DNA of 39,992 nt, from the IMG/VR virus record IMGVR_UViG_3300020465_000039, positions 1 to 39,992 of that record. The stretch is one strand, 5' to 3'. Positions 9,501 through 17,236 of this stretch are shown one piece after another. Numbering within the stretch: position 1 is the stretch's first letter; every line of letters starts with the position of its first letter. The stretch comes from a virus. The notes beneath the pieces are model-generated. The model saw only the letters and a program-made list of their open reading frames with translations. It made no database searches and had not been told where the DNA came from. A program made the translations under genes and the position numbers.

Positions 9501-12204
9501 CAGATCTAATTGTAACTATCTTAGTACTAACATTGTAGTCGATATAAGAAATAAACTTAGTATTCCTATTGTAATCATAATCGGCATTTGATATTTCTGT
9601 TCTTGTATGATCTGCATCATTTCTTACATTAGTAGAACTTGATTCCTGAATAACAAAACTATCTTGAGGATCTCTAGCGTTTCTTAATTCTTTAGGAATA
9701 ACATACCTAAACTTGTAAAGTTTATCATCTAAACTTCTATCATCAGTTCTTCTTTCAAGGTATGGAATCTCTTCATTATCAGTAGTAAAATCGGCAATAT
9801 TACTGTAAATTGTATTTCCAGTAGGATTAACATGAATGAACCATCCACCAACTTGATTTGTCTCATTCTGCTGTGTATTTGGATTATATACAGTATATGT
9901 TTGAGCATCAAACTGCATTGGATGTCCAAGATCACCAGCATCCTTATCAGAAACCCTACTAATAATATTTAAAAATCCATCAGCAGGACTAGATATTGTT
10001 TTAATATAAACAGGTGTTGTTCTGTCAGCATTTGTTTTTGATGATGCAATCTGAATCTCGTACTGACTTAGACCAATACCATCTTGTCTTGAACTATTCT
10101 TATCACCAGTAATTGCATAATAAACTTGATGCGGATCTAAACCTTCTGGAAGATCCCCATTATCTTTTATAATTCTAATTGACTCACCAGTTTTTAAATC
10201 ATGAGCAACAGAACAAGTAAGTTTATGAATTAATGTACCAGAACCACTGGTTGTATCATTATGAATTGCTTCATATCTCTTCTCTGAAGTAAATGTTGTT
10301 GCAGATAAAGTGCCTTGAGTATTATCTTTACCCATTACAACTTCTGCTTCATAAGGTACAGCTAGTATACCAACATAAATTTTCTCACCAGATCTAGCAC
10401 CAATTCTAAATCCCTGTGCTATTTCAGATGGAGGTGTGTTTATATTTGTTTGACCTAAAAGATATAAACGTCCATTATTGGCAGCAGCAGTTATTCTATG
10501 TTTATCAAACTGTGCTAGATCAATTTTAGCATCCGAAGATACAATTGACTTTGGAGCAATAACAGATGTAATAAATCCTTTATCATCCTTATCAAACGCT
10601 TCTGCTTTAAATCCATCAGCAGCAAGAGCAAACTGACCGAAGTTAGAGTTAGAGTTTGTAATAGATGCATCACCACCAGACTTCATTAAGAAGTGAATGT
10701 GATAACCAATAGCGAACACAGAAACGATCTGTAATACAGCATCATTTGCTAGTGTAATATGTGCACTCTTCCATCCTTCTCTATAAACAGCATCCTTATT
10801 TAAATGATAAACTTGAGATGGAATAGGTGAAGAAGATTCTGAAGCAAGTTTTTCTCCAACTTGTTTGGTATATGAAATACCATTATATTTTCTACTATCT
10901 GGTAAATATTCAACAAATGCTCTATCATCTTTTTGTAGTGATACACCAGTAAACTGGGCAACAACCATAGATTTGAAACCAGTTGCCTTAGCACCATCAG
11001 CCTTCATACCCTGCATACCAAACACTGATCTTAAAGAACAGTTAAAGATATAAGGAGATGCACCAGTAACAGTATCAACTTCAACACTAACTTGAGCAGA
11101 TCCTGCACTTAATCCACCAGCAGGTCCAGCAGGTAGTTCTGGTTTTACATAAGGTAATAAGTATGTGAACTGCTTCTCATTTAAAACAGTTTGAACCTTA
11201 GTTGAAATATTATATTCATTTACATTAACACCCTCCATTTTAATTGGAGTTCCCCCAGTCAATTCGTGAGGAACTGCTGTTGTTACAGTAACAACTTGTC
11301 CTGGTGTTGCACCATCACCAGAAATAATACTTGTAACCTGAATACGATCAGATTGGAAAGCACCAACAATTTCATACTCTGGTCTTTGCTTTGCAAAGGA
11401 TTTTTCTTCTGTTGGGAACTTCTGATCTACTTCTCTACCAGATGCTCTGTTATAAGCATTAGATAACTTACTATAGTAAACATCTAAATCAGTTAATCCA
11501 CCAAACTTATCTAATTTATTAACACCATCTGCATATTCAAATACAGTTAATTTATGGTGAGAGAATAAAGGTTTTGATTGATTAGTTGTATCAAAAGTAG
11601 TTGGATCAGTATATACTAATGTATTCTCATCTCCATCAAAAATAGTAAATTGCCAGAAATAACAAGCACCAGTAACCCTAAAGATTGCAGTAGATTTTAC
11701 ATTATCATCAGTAGGATTAGGAACATACTTAGGTCTTATCTTAGTCTTTCTTAAATCTAGTCCAACAACAGAAGTTCCCCTTGGAATTATAACTCCACCT
11801 TCTGTACTGTTAAACTTATAAAGTAAATTATCTTCTTGTGTTAAATCAAAATTAGAGTTTAATGTAAGTGTTAAAGTATTTTGTGCTCCAGTTTCTGTTC
11901 CAGCAGGACTAATTGCCTTTGCTATACCACTCTCATCTTTAATACCAAATCCTGGTCTATTATCTACAAGGTGCTCACCAGGAAATAGTAATATAGTTGT
12001 TTTCTCTACTATATCATTATCATTACCTCTCAGGTATGAGAACCTAGCAGATTCAATAAGTGCTCTTTGTAAGGTCTTAAAAGGTTTTGTTAACGAGTTT
12101 CCTTGATTCTCAATACCATCAGTAGCATCAAGGTCATTTGGATTTACATAAAGAATACGCCCTTCACTATTCTTTATAAAATTCTCTAACTTATTTAAAG
12201 GCAT
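6499..12204 (-). CDS. Giant fibre/spike protein with beta-helix core and C-terminal S74 intramolecular chaperone
   Basis: At 1901 residues this is the longest protein of the window. Near the N-terminus, GRILYVNPNDLDATDG and KPFKTLQRALIESARFSYLRG (about 15-60) are the opening of a pectin-lyase-like beta-helix. The middle repeats beta-helical units (TNSNSNFGQFALAADGF) and HGL/HEL..G..I modules. The last ~95 residues form a Peptidase_S74 chaperone: SDVNLKDNV starts at Ser1809 with Lys1814, the Ser-Lys pair of the autoproteolytic site, followed by VIAQEIEALG and a terminal helix. In tailspikes and endosialidases this domain drives trimerization and is then cleaved off, so the mature protein is predicted to end near residue 1809. 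GCTAAATA, a late-promoter variant, lies 33 nt upstream. It is a probable long tail fibre or tailspike that contacts the host surface. Confidence 0.8.
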   Translation of the reverse strand: MPLNKLENFIKNSEGRILYVNPNDLDATDGIENQGNSLTKPFKTLQRALIESARFSYLRGNDNDIVEKTTILLFPGEHLVDNRPGFGIKDESGIAKAISPAGTETGAQNTLTLTLNSNFDLTQEDNLLYKFNSTEGGVIIPRGTSVVGLDLRKTKIRPKYVPNPTDDNVKSTAIFRVTGACYFWQFTIFDGDENTLVYTDPTTFDTTNQSKPLFSHHKLTVFEYADGVNKLDKFGGLTDLDVYYSKLSNAYNRASGREVDQKFPTEEKSFAKQRPEYEIVGAFQSDRIQVTSIISGDGATPGQVVTVTTAVPHELTGGTPIKMEGVNVNEYNISTKVQTVLNEKQFTYLLPYVKPELPAGPAGGLSAGSAQVSVEVDTVTGASPYIFNCSLRSVFGMQGMKADGAKATGFKSMVVAQFTGVSLQKDDRAFVEYLPDSRKYNGISYTKQVGEKLASESSSPIPSQVYHLNKDAVYREGWKSAHITLANDAVLQIVSVFAIGYHIHFLMKSGGDASITNSNSNFGQFALAADGFKAEAFDKDDKGFITSVIAPKSIVSSDAKIDLAQFDKHRITAAANNGRLYLLGQTNINTPPSEIAQGFRIGARSGEKIYVGILAVPYEAEVVMGKDNTQGTLSATTFTSEKRYEAIHNDTTSGSGTLIHKLTCSVAHDLKTGESIRIIKDNGDLPEGLDPHQVYYAITGDKNSSRQDGIGLSQYEIQIASSKTNADRTTPVYIKTISSPADGFLNIISRVSDKDAGDLGHPMQFDAQTYTVYNPNTQQNETNQVGGWFIHVNPTGNTIYSNIADFTTDNEEIPYLERRTDDRSLDDKLYKFRYVIPKELRNARDPQDSFVIQESSSTNVRNDADHTRTEISNADYDYNRNTKFISYIDYNVSTKIVTIRSDKSHSLNVGDQIVVKNVVSDVNQNGALNRGYNGTFIVTSVTNDKVFSYSTTDILGIVHDVGNWTDTTDTRNNALPRFQRNNNSDNLFVYRTETINKYVEDSQDGVYHLYVLNGGNTLEEEFVNSKYNQNVVNLYPELDRDNIDDNPQEAKSYAKRFPLGDVVTNDLKKSITRETANKLLSNFNITNTIVSVTGNEGANPYLNLSKEHKINGLKGFGTLTGGSGHTAGDGEHYNIKVFNSAAAPASAVWYGATAKVTLSGGSVTSVEITEPGSGYKTGGIVAQNDRYYFDSSLPSQGGLGGAPSSYITITNDDISLGQVVTDKSGGDYVQLTGITTATDAYYRINDVSGNKQLRINKPTADRIVDGQQVVHVGPVVEVSSSSGTDTSTFITSTAHGLIKGNSFRVLKNDDSVIGDFIVEDVVNTTSFTTKTGISGGISQPKYILKHALSANNANSGKNGENLGVRGYSFFDHDVLKLTGDITTTDEIPVTLQYATNLSNAEIETIIKSKFRLGSYIQIDSEIMRIIDSDLKTGIKLKVIRGSMGTIVDNHVNNSQVKAIKPIPIELRRPSILRASGHTFEYLGYGPGNYSTGLPQVQLKTPTQREEFLSQSQETSCGTVVYTGMNDKGDFYIGNTKISSDSGEQITFDIPVPTVTGEDPSALSVVFDEVIIKDRLLVEGGSSKQILSQFDGPVTFNGKLRINKDLRLTEGLTVDGAVRFTNETNTTSDCTGALNGAFILEGGAAIRKGLNICGDAKIFSETPSTSVNTGSLIAKGGVGISGNTYIGGTLNLTGLFTANGGIKLPDDVKAIFGTDNDLEIYHSGTKTVINGANSEFDISGGNNPMDQLNIKIGGQSVIRALKVNTGGSTAQLAYSDGSTSTNKLETRDTGVKIFGDLEVSGDITAYASVSDVNLKDNVTVIPDALSKVKAISGNTFTWKEYRDQTPVGTEDTGVIAQEIEALGLPGITTTRDSGHKAVRYEKIIPILIEAIKELSAKVDALS

Positions 12205-12236
12205 CGGAGGATATTGGCCAAGATATTTCTATGTTC

Positions 12237-12244
12237 TATTTAGC
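12237..12244 (-). promoter_or_regulatory. Late-promoter-like element GCTAAATA
   Basis: GCTAAATA on the minus strand, 33 nt before the giant fibre ATG and overlapping the end of the 65-residue gene. It shares CTAAATA with the paired elements at 36724-36757. Confidence 0.5.
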
Positions 12245-12437
12245 TTTCTTTACTAACAGGATCTACGTAGGTAATCATATCAGGTTCGGCATGATCTTTT
12301 ATAACTTCCATTACCGACAAGAACTGTTCTCCACTTTCACACTTAACAAATCTAGTTTCACCCTCACTACTGATTAAGGTAATTCTCTTTTTACATACAT
12401 CAACTATAATGTCTTGTACGGTTTCCTCAGTATTCAT
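12240..12437 (-). CDS. Small acidic protein of unknown function
   Basis: A 65-residue acidic protein (MNTEETVQDIIVDVCKKRI...) with predicted beta-strand and helix content, two Cys (about 15 and 33) and no membrane segment or signal. I do not recognise the family. It is a separate transcriptional unit: a canonical TTGACA-N17-TATTAT promoter lies just upstream, unlike its structural neighbours. An early or host-polymerase-driven role, or an assembly helper for the adjacent fibre genes, would fit, but neither can be shown. The coding call rests on the good promoter, the tight fit between flanking genes and codon use like that of its neighbours. Confidence 0.6.
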   Translation of the reverse strand: MNTEETVQDIIVDVCKKRITLISSEGETRFVKCESGEQFLSVMEVIKDHAEPDMITYVDPVSKES

Positions 12438-12459
12438 TTAAATACTCCCATTTTATATT

Positions 12460-12488
12460 ATAATACTATGTATTTTTTAATTTGTCAA
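12460..12488 (-). promoter_or_regulatory. Consensus sigma70 promoter TTGACA-N17-TATTAT
   Basis: On the minus strand, a perfect -35 TTGACA (12483-12488) is separated by exactly 17 nt from TATTAT (12460-12465), with an overlapping TATAAT three bases further on. It lies 22 nt before the ATG of the 65-residue gene, and the -35 overlaps the stop codon of the upstream gene. It is the only clear two-hexamer promoter in the window. Confidence 0.65.
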
Positions 12489-12994
12489 CTAGGTTTTGTA
12501 GGCCAAGAAGAATGATTAAGATCATCTGCCATCACCTTTGCAGTCAAATCACTATCTGCTGCTATGGTTGCTGGAATATCTCTTAGTGCCTGACGATATG
12601 TTGCCCACTCACTTTTCTTACTAGAACTTAGTGGAGAATCATTACCTTGAGTCCAATCACTATTATAAAGCATTATATCTCTATATCGTTTCACTTCTCC
12701 CAAATGATCTCTTGCTGCTTCTTTTGCATTAGCAATCGCAACCTTCTCAGAAGCATGATCTGTTATTGCTTGTTGCCAAATACCTATTTCAGTAATTTCA
12801 TGAGGCCACTTTATCTTACCCTCACTATCTTTAGAACCATCAATATATTCAACAAATCCTTTGCTCGTAGAACTATCCCAATGAACTGCATGAACATCTG
12901 AGGGTATCCAAGATAAATCCGTAATAGTGACAGGTTGTATTGCTTCATCATCAATGATGATTGTTTTATCTGGTGGAATAACTGTTAGTTTCAT
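12485..12994 (-). CDS. Tail-assembly-chaperone-domain protein (fibre assembly)
   Basis: This 169-residue protein ends with the pattern KRYRDIMLYNSDWTQ...KSEWATYRQALRDIPA (about 100-140) and a WPTKP tail. This is the hallmark of the phage tail-assembly-chaperone domain (Pfam Phage_TAC type, RDxLLxxxDWT..YRQALRDIP) found in many phages at the end of, or just after, fibre genes. The N-terminal half (MKLTVIPPDKTIIIDD...) is a small beta-rich domain. It overlaps the 111-residue gene by 4 nt (ATGA) and sits two genes after the 1277-residue collagen-like fibre, so it probably helps fold or attach that fibre. A paralogous C-terminus occurs in the 151-residue protein after the other collagen-like gene. 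Confidence 0.75.
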   Translation of the reverse strand: MKLTVIPPDKTIIIDDEAIQPVTITDLSWIPSDVHAVHWDSSTSKGFVEYIDGSKDSEGKIKWPHEITEIGIWQQAITDHASEKVAIANAKEAARDHLGEVKRYRDIMLYNSDWTQGNDSPLSSSKKSEWATYRQALRDIPATIAADSDLTAKVMADDLNHSSWPTKPS

Positions 12995-13326
12995 TGTTCT
13001 ACTTCCGTTACATTATTCATTGTCGGTCTAGATCTCATTAATCTCTCTTGTGCTTGCAATTCTAATTCTCTTTGATATATTTCTTGTGCTTTCATAGTTG
13101 ATTTAACGGTTTCATTTCTAAATGATTCAATAGCAGATCCAGTTTGTCTCTGCTGGTTTGAATTTTCAATCAATAGAGATGGCAACCAAGTAACTACACA
13201 TCCCCAATCATCAATTTCTTCTCCTGTTTGTGGATTTATACCACGAACTTGAGTAAACCAAGAACATTGCAATCCAATACAATCTTTACCGATCAAAGGA
13301 CAGAAATTACCTGGTTCTAACTTCAT
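12991..13326 (-). CDS. Conserved marine-phage protein with a four-Cys motif
   Basis: A 111-residue protein starting MKLEPGNFCPLIGKDCIGLQC. Cys at 9, 16, 21 and 43 (the last in DDWGC) could coordinate a metal ion or Fe-S cluster. Residues about 50-100 (LLIENSNQQRQTGSAIESFRNE...) are predicted helical and probably coiled-coil. I recall similar CPLI..C.G..C proteins in marine myophages but know of no assigned function. It is transcribed from a TGCTATAATA element 19 nt upstream that lies in a duplicated segment, and it overlaps the chaperone-domain gene by 4 nt, so the two are probably co-translated. A structural or assembly role beside the collagen-like fibre is an inference from position. Confidence 0.7.
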   Translation of the reverse strand: MKLEPGNFCPLIGKDCIGLQCSWFTQVRGINPQTGEEIDDWGCVVTWLPSLLIENSNQQRQTGSAIESFRNETVKSTMKAQEIYQRELELQAQERLMRSRPTMNNVTEVEQ

Positions 13327-13383
13327 TATATTAACTCTTTGTACATATTATAGCACATTATTTAACTCTTTGTACATATTATA
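13324..13383. repeat. 31-bp-offset direct repeat duplicating the 3' end of the collagen-like gene
   Basis: A 22-bp identical segment occurs at 13331-13352 and 13362-13383 (core ttaactctttgtacatatta). With one 1-bp indel the repeat extends to the adjoining 'cattat', so each copy contains a TATAAT box, an AAAGAG and an ATG. The downstream copy encodes the last residues and stop codon of the collagen-like protein; the other copy forms the promoter and start region of the 111-residue gene. Confidence 0.9.
13346..13355 (-). promoter_or_regulatory. Extended -10 promoter (TGCTATAATA) of the small-gene module
   Basis: TGCTATAATA on the minus strand, ending 19 nt before the ATG of the 111-residue gene. 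It sits at the junction of the direct repeat: the parental copy inside the collagen-like gene has TATAAT but lacks the TGC, so the duplication created the extended element. Confidence 0.6.
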
Positions 13384-16300
13384 AAATCAACATAGGCAAC
13401 CGCCATATCAAGAGAACCAGAACTACTAACGCTAACACTATCATTGAAACTGTGATCATGATTACCTATGTCGTGATCGTGATCACTAGGAGAACCAGAT
13501 GCACTAAAACTATCACTACCAGAGAAAGTAAAATTAGAACCCTGAATGTAATACATTATAACTGAGTGATTGTGAGTATCACCACTACCAGTAGAGTTAA
13601 CTGAAGGAACTCCTGAAGAAGCAGCACTAAAACTATCAATAAGACCATAACCACTATTATAACTACCAACATTCATAGGAAAATCATGTTGGTGAGATGC
13701 TAACTGTGCAATAGATAATGTTCTTGGAGTAGTATTAGTATACATTATCTGTTGTCCACCACAATTTCCACTAATACTAACAGAACCACTAACACTAACA
13801 GATCCAGCATTATCACTACTCGTACTTCCAGAAACACTATTTCCTGTAGTTCCACTAGCAGTTCCAGATCCACTAACACTAACAGATCTACTTGCAAATA
13901 TAGAAGTAAATCCATCACCACCAGAACTGAAACCACCACCAGATCCACTTACAATTCTGAGTGCTTTATTTTGATGTGTTGTTATCTTAGTCCATCCAGT
14001 AGGAGCAGATGAATTATAGAACAACATAGAAGATCCTGAAGGAATAGACGCAGCACCTTGAATACCTTTCTCACCTTCAACACCCTTTTGACCTTTATCA
14101 TTCTGTTCACCCTTTTGACCAACCTCTCCTTTAGGTCCTACTTCTCCTTTCTGACCTTGATCTCCTACACCTATTTCACCTTTCTGACCATCTTCACCTT
14201 TTTCTCCTTTTTGTCCTTCTCCAACTTCTCCTTTTTGTCCTGTACTACCTTTTTCACCCTCTTGACCTATACCAACTTCTCCTTTTTGTCCTACTTCACC
14301 CTTCTGACCAACACCCTGAATACCTTTCTGTCCTTTTTGTCCTACTTCACCTTTAGTACCACCAGTACCTTGAGCACCTTTTTGTCCTTTTTCTCCTTGT
14401 TGTCCTACACCAATTTCACCTTTAGTACCCTGTTGACCAACTTCACCTTTCTGACCTTTTATACCTTGACCACCTACTTCACCTTTATCACCTATTTCAC
14501 CTTTAGGTCCTACTTCTCCTTTCTGACCAGTATCTCCTTTAGATCCTTTTTCACCTTCATCACCTTGACCACCTACTTCACCTTTAGATCCTTTAGTTCC
14601 TAATTCACCTTTATCACCAGTAGTACCCTTTTGACCTACACCAATCTCACCTTTATCACCTATTTCTCCTTTAGGTCCTACTTCACCTTTATCACCAACT
14701 TCTCCTTTAGATCCTTTTTCACCTTTAGGTCCAAGACCACTAATATTAATGGTTCCTGTCATACTGCCATGATACTGGCAAATATAATACAAAGTATTAG
14801 GTGCATTATATGGAACAGCAAATGTTAATACACCAGATTGTGTACCATTATTTGTTATTCCTGAAGTATATGCATCACCAGTTCCAGTATTTTGGGCAGT
14901 TTTAATCCAGAATGGATGACCACTTGCATTTACAGTAAAGGTATAAGTAAATCCTCTAATCAATTCAAGAGTAGGATCACTAGTACCATCTATTAGATAA
15001 TCACTTGAACCTGAAGCTGTTACAGTATAATTTCTTGCACCTAATTGACCTTTATCACCTTTATCACCTTGATCACCTTTATCTCCTTTGTCACCAACTT
15101 CACCTTTAGCACCTACTTCACCCTTATCTCCTTTATCACCTTGAACACCCTTTTCACCTACACCAATCTCACCTTTAGAACCTACTTCACCCTTATCTCC
15201 TTTATCACCTTGAACACCCTTTTCACCTACACCAATCTCACCTTTAGAACCTACTTCACCCTTTTGACCTTTATCTCCTTGTAATCCTACCTCACCTTTT
15301 TGACCTTTATCACCAACCTCACCTTTATCACCAACGTCTCCTTTAGATCCCTTTTCACCTACTTCACCCTTTTCACCTACTTCACCTTTTTCACCTACTT
15401 CACCCTTTTGACCTTTTTGACCTACACCAATCTCACCTTTAGAACCTACTTCACCCTTATCACCTTTAGAACCTACTTCACCCTTATCTCCCTGTGGTCC
15501 TAATGCACCATTACGAAATATAGATTCTGTTTGTGGTATTTCATCTATTATAATAGTACCTTGATTATATAACATCACATTGAAATAATAATCACCAGAA
15601 AGAGAACCCATATCTCCATCTTCTCTCAAATGAACCGTTGGAGCTGCGTCTGGACGAACTGGGTCAGATTGATTAGGTGGAGCACCTGATGCTTTATAAA
15701 CAAACCAAGGTTGTTCCTGATTTCCATAAGGAGTTGTTTCCTTTGCCCACACCTTACGCTGTGGCATATCAATTATAAAATGGGCACTACTAGGCCAATT
15801 ATATCCACCTAATTTTTCTGTATTATTTTGAGGAGTCCAATCAAATTCACCATTCTTTTTAATTGCTTGGTTGAAAGTAGGACCTTGTGCTATCCAGTTA
15901 TCACTAGAATAACTAGAAGCTGATAAAGCACTAGAAGCACCACCACCTTGATATCCACTAACTGATTCAACTCCAATAGCTGAATCATCGGATATGTACC
16001 ATCCCGAATCTCCAGTCATATAGAGACGAAACTCATAAACTATATTATTATCTAATTTCAAACAATGAAGATCACGGTTCTGATAGGTTTGAGCCATCAC
16101 TGCCTGTGTATTATTATTTGAATAAGTCCAACCACTAGAAGAATTGGTTGTATCTATTATTGGAACTTGACCTATATTTGTTCCAGATGCACCTTCAGTA
16201 CCTTTTTGTCCACCATCACCTTTATCACCTTTAGTAGAATTATCATCACCTTTATCACCAGTAGTACCTTTCTCACCTACACCAATCTCACCTTTAGGAC

Positions 16301-17195
16301 CTACTTCACCTTTATCACCTTGAACACCTTTATCCCCTTGATCACCTTTATCATTCTGTTCACCTTTTTGACCTTTATCACCGATCTCACCTTTTATTCC
16401 TTGTTGTCCTACACCAATTTCACCTTTAGATCCAGTATCACCTTTATCACCACCAGTACCCTTTTCACCTACACCTATTTCACCTTTAGTACCCTGTTGA
16501 CCAACTTCACCTTTAGATCCAGTATCACCTTTATCACCTTGAACACCTTTATCTCCTACTTCACCCTTTTCTCCCTTTTGGCCTACACCAATCTCACCTT
16601 TAGATCCAGTATCTCCTTTAGGTCCTAAATCACCTTTATCACCTTGAACACCCTTTTCACCTACACCTATTTCACCCTTCTGACCTTTATCATTCTGTTC
16701 ACCTTTTTGACCTTTATCACCCTTTTCAGTAGATGGTTCACCCTTTTGACCTATACCTATCTCACCTTTATCTCCTATATCACCTTTATCTCCTGTATCA
16801 CCTTTATCTCCTGATACACCCTTTTCACCATCAATACCTACATATCCCTTCTGACCTTTCTCACCCTTATCTGCAGTCTCACCCTTTTCACCTTTATCAC
16901 CTTTATTACCCTTTTCTTCTACATCACCCTTTTGTCCTTTATCTCCAGTATCACCTTTATCACCTTTAGGTCCAGGAACTGTAGATGGTTCTCCTTTTGT
17001 ACCAGTAGGTCCTTGCTGACCCTTATCTCCTGGTTCACCTTTGTCACCTACACCTTCTTCACCTTTAGTACCTTCTTCACCTTTTGCACCTGGATCAGGT
17101 ATTCTAGTCCAAGCATAACCATTCCACTTCCAAGTAGCACTACCAAAACTGTAAGTGTCACCGATATTAGGATTAATTGGAAAATTTATAGGCAT
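13362..17195 (-). CDS. Collagen-like tail fibre protein with cupredoxin-like insert and His-rich tip
   Basis: The 1277 residues begin MPINFPINPNIGDTYSFGSATWKWNGYAWTRIPDPG, a small carbohydrate-binding-like or attachment module common in phage fibres. There follow Gly-X-Y triplets (about 32-345, 565-718, 820-1045), mostly G-D/E/Q-K with Lys at Y and recurrent interruptions (GVG, EQND, PST). A globular domain at about 345-562 splits the first two collagen arms. Residues about 718-819 form a cupredoxin-like domain with His760, Cys806, His809 and Met812 in type-1 copper order. The C-terminal ~230 residues resemble short-tail-fibre/collar tips (PTGWTKI, THQNKALRIVSG) and are rich in HxH pairs (HQHD, HNH, HDHD, HDH). 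It is a trimeric fibre for host recognition, transcribed from GATAAATA 33 nt upstream and lying directly after the oxygenase/carbamoyltransferase genes. Confidence 0.85.
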   Translation of the reverse strand: MPINFPINPNIGDTYSFGSATWKWNGYAWTRIPDPGAKGEEGTKGEEGVGDKGEPGDKGQQGPTGTKGEPSTVPGPKGDKGDTGDKGQKGDVEEKGNKGDKGEKGETADKGEKGQKGYVGIDGEKGVSGDKGDTGDKGDIGDKGEIGIGQKGEPSTEKGDKGQKGEQNDKGQKGEIGVGEKGVQGDKGDLGPKGDTGSKGEIGVGQKGEKGEVGDKGVQGDKGDTGSKGEVGQQGTKGEIGVGEKGTGGDKGDTGSKGEIGVGQQGIKGEIGDKGQKGEQNDKGDQGDKGVQGDKGEVGPKGEIGVGEKGTTGDKGDDNSTKGDKGDGGQKGTEGASGTNIGQVPIIDTTNSSSGWTYSNNNTQAVMAQTYQNRDLHCLKLDNNIVYEFRLYMTGDSGWYISDDSAIGVESVSGYQGGGASSALSASSYSSDNWIAQGPTFNQAIKKNGEFDWTPQNNTEKLGGYNWPSSAHFIIDMPQRKVWAKETTPYGNQEQPWFVYKASGAPPNQSDPVRPDAAPTVHLREDGDMGSLSGDYYFNVMLYNQGTIIIDEIPQTESIFRNGALGPQGDKGEVGSKGDKGEVGSKGEIGVGQKGQKGEVGEKGEVGEKGEVGEKGSKGDVGDKGEVGDKGQKGEVGLQGDKGQKGEVGSKGEIGVGEKGVQGDKGDKGEVGSKGEIGVGEKGVQGDKGDKGEVGAKGEVGDKGDKGDQGDKGDKGQLGARNYTVTASGSSDYLIDGTSDPTLELIRGFTYTFTVNASGHPFWIKTAQNTGTGDAYTSGITNNGTQSGVLTFAVPYNAPNTLYYICQYHGSMTGTINISGLGPKGEKGSKGEVGDKGEVGPKGEIGDKGEIGVGQKGTTGDKGELGTKGSKGEVGGQGDEGEKGSKGDTGQKGEVGPKGEIGDKGEVGGQGIKGQKGEVGQQGTKGEIGVGQQGEKGQKGAQGTGGTKGEVGQKGQKGIQGVGQKGEVGQKGEVGIGQEGEKGSTGQKGEVGEGQKGEKGEDGQKGEIGVGDQGQKGEVGPKGEVGQKGEQNDKGQKGVEGEKGIQGAASIPSGSSMLFYNSSAPTGWTKITTHQNKALRIVSGSGGGFSSGGDGFTSIFASRSVSVSGSGTASGTTGNSVSGSTSSDNAGSVSVSGSVSISGNCGGQQIMYTNTTPRTLSIAQLASHQHDFPMNVGSYNSGYGLIDSFSAASSGVPSVNSTGSGDTHNHSVIMYYIQGSNFTFSGSDSFSASGSPSDHDHDIGNHDHSFNDSVSVSSSGSLDMAVAYVDFIICTKS
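15112..15249 (-). repeat. Two identical 69-bp tandem units in the collagen-like gene
   Basis: 15112-15180 and 15181-15249 are identical. Each encodes 23 residues: seven Gly-X-Y triplets plus one two-residue GV interruption. A third, partial copy begins at 15250. Perfect identity indicates a very recent duplication or ongoing gain and loss of fibre length. Confidence 0.9.
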
Positions 17196-17228
17196 TATAT
17201 ATTATATTTTTTCATCAATTACTAGATC

Positions 17229-17236
17229 TATTTATC
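17229..17236 (-). promoter_or_regulatory. T4-like late promoter element GATAAATA
   Basis: GATAAATA on the minus strand, 33 nt before the ATG of the 1277-residue collagen-like fibre and overlapping the stop codon of the preceding oxygenase gene. It allows late fibre expression separately from the upstream cassette. Confidence 0.6.

Noticed and set aside
14058-16969. Many plus-strand open frames rich in Thr/Phe/Leu/Ser across the collagen-like genes
   Set aside because: They are antisense shadows of Gly-X-Y codons, which lack stops on the other strand; no promoters, ribosome-binding sites or recognisable domains.
14058-17100. Short regularly spaced repeats that could suggest a CRISPR array
   Set aside because: They encode in-frame Gly-X-Y triplets with no unique spacers or palindromic repeat.
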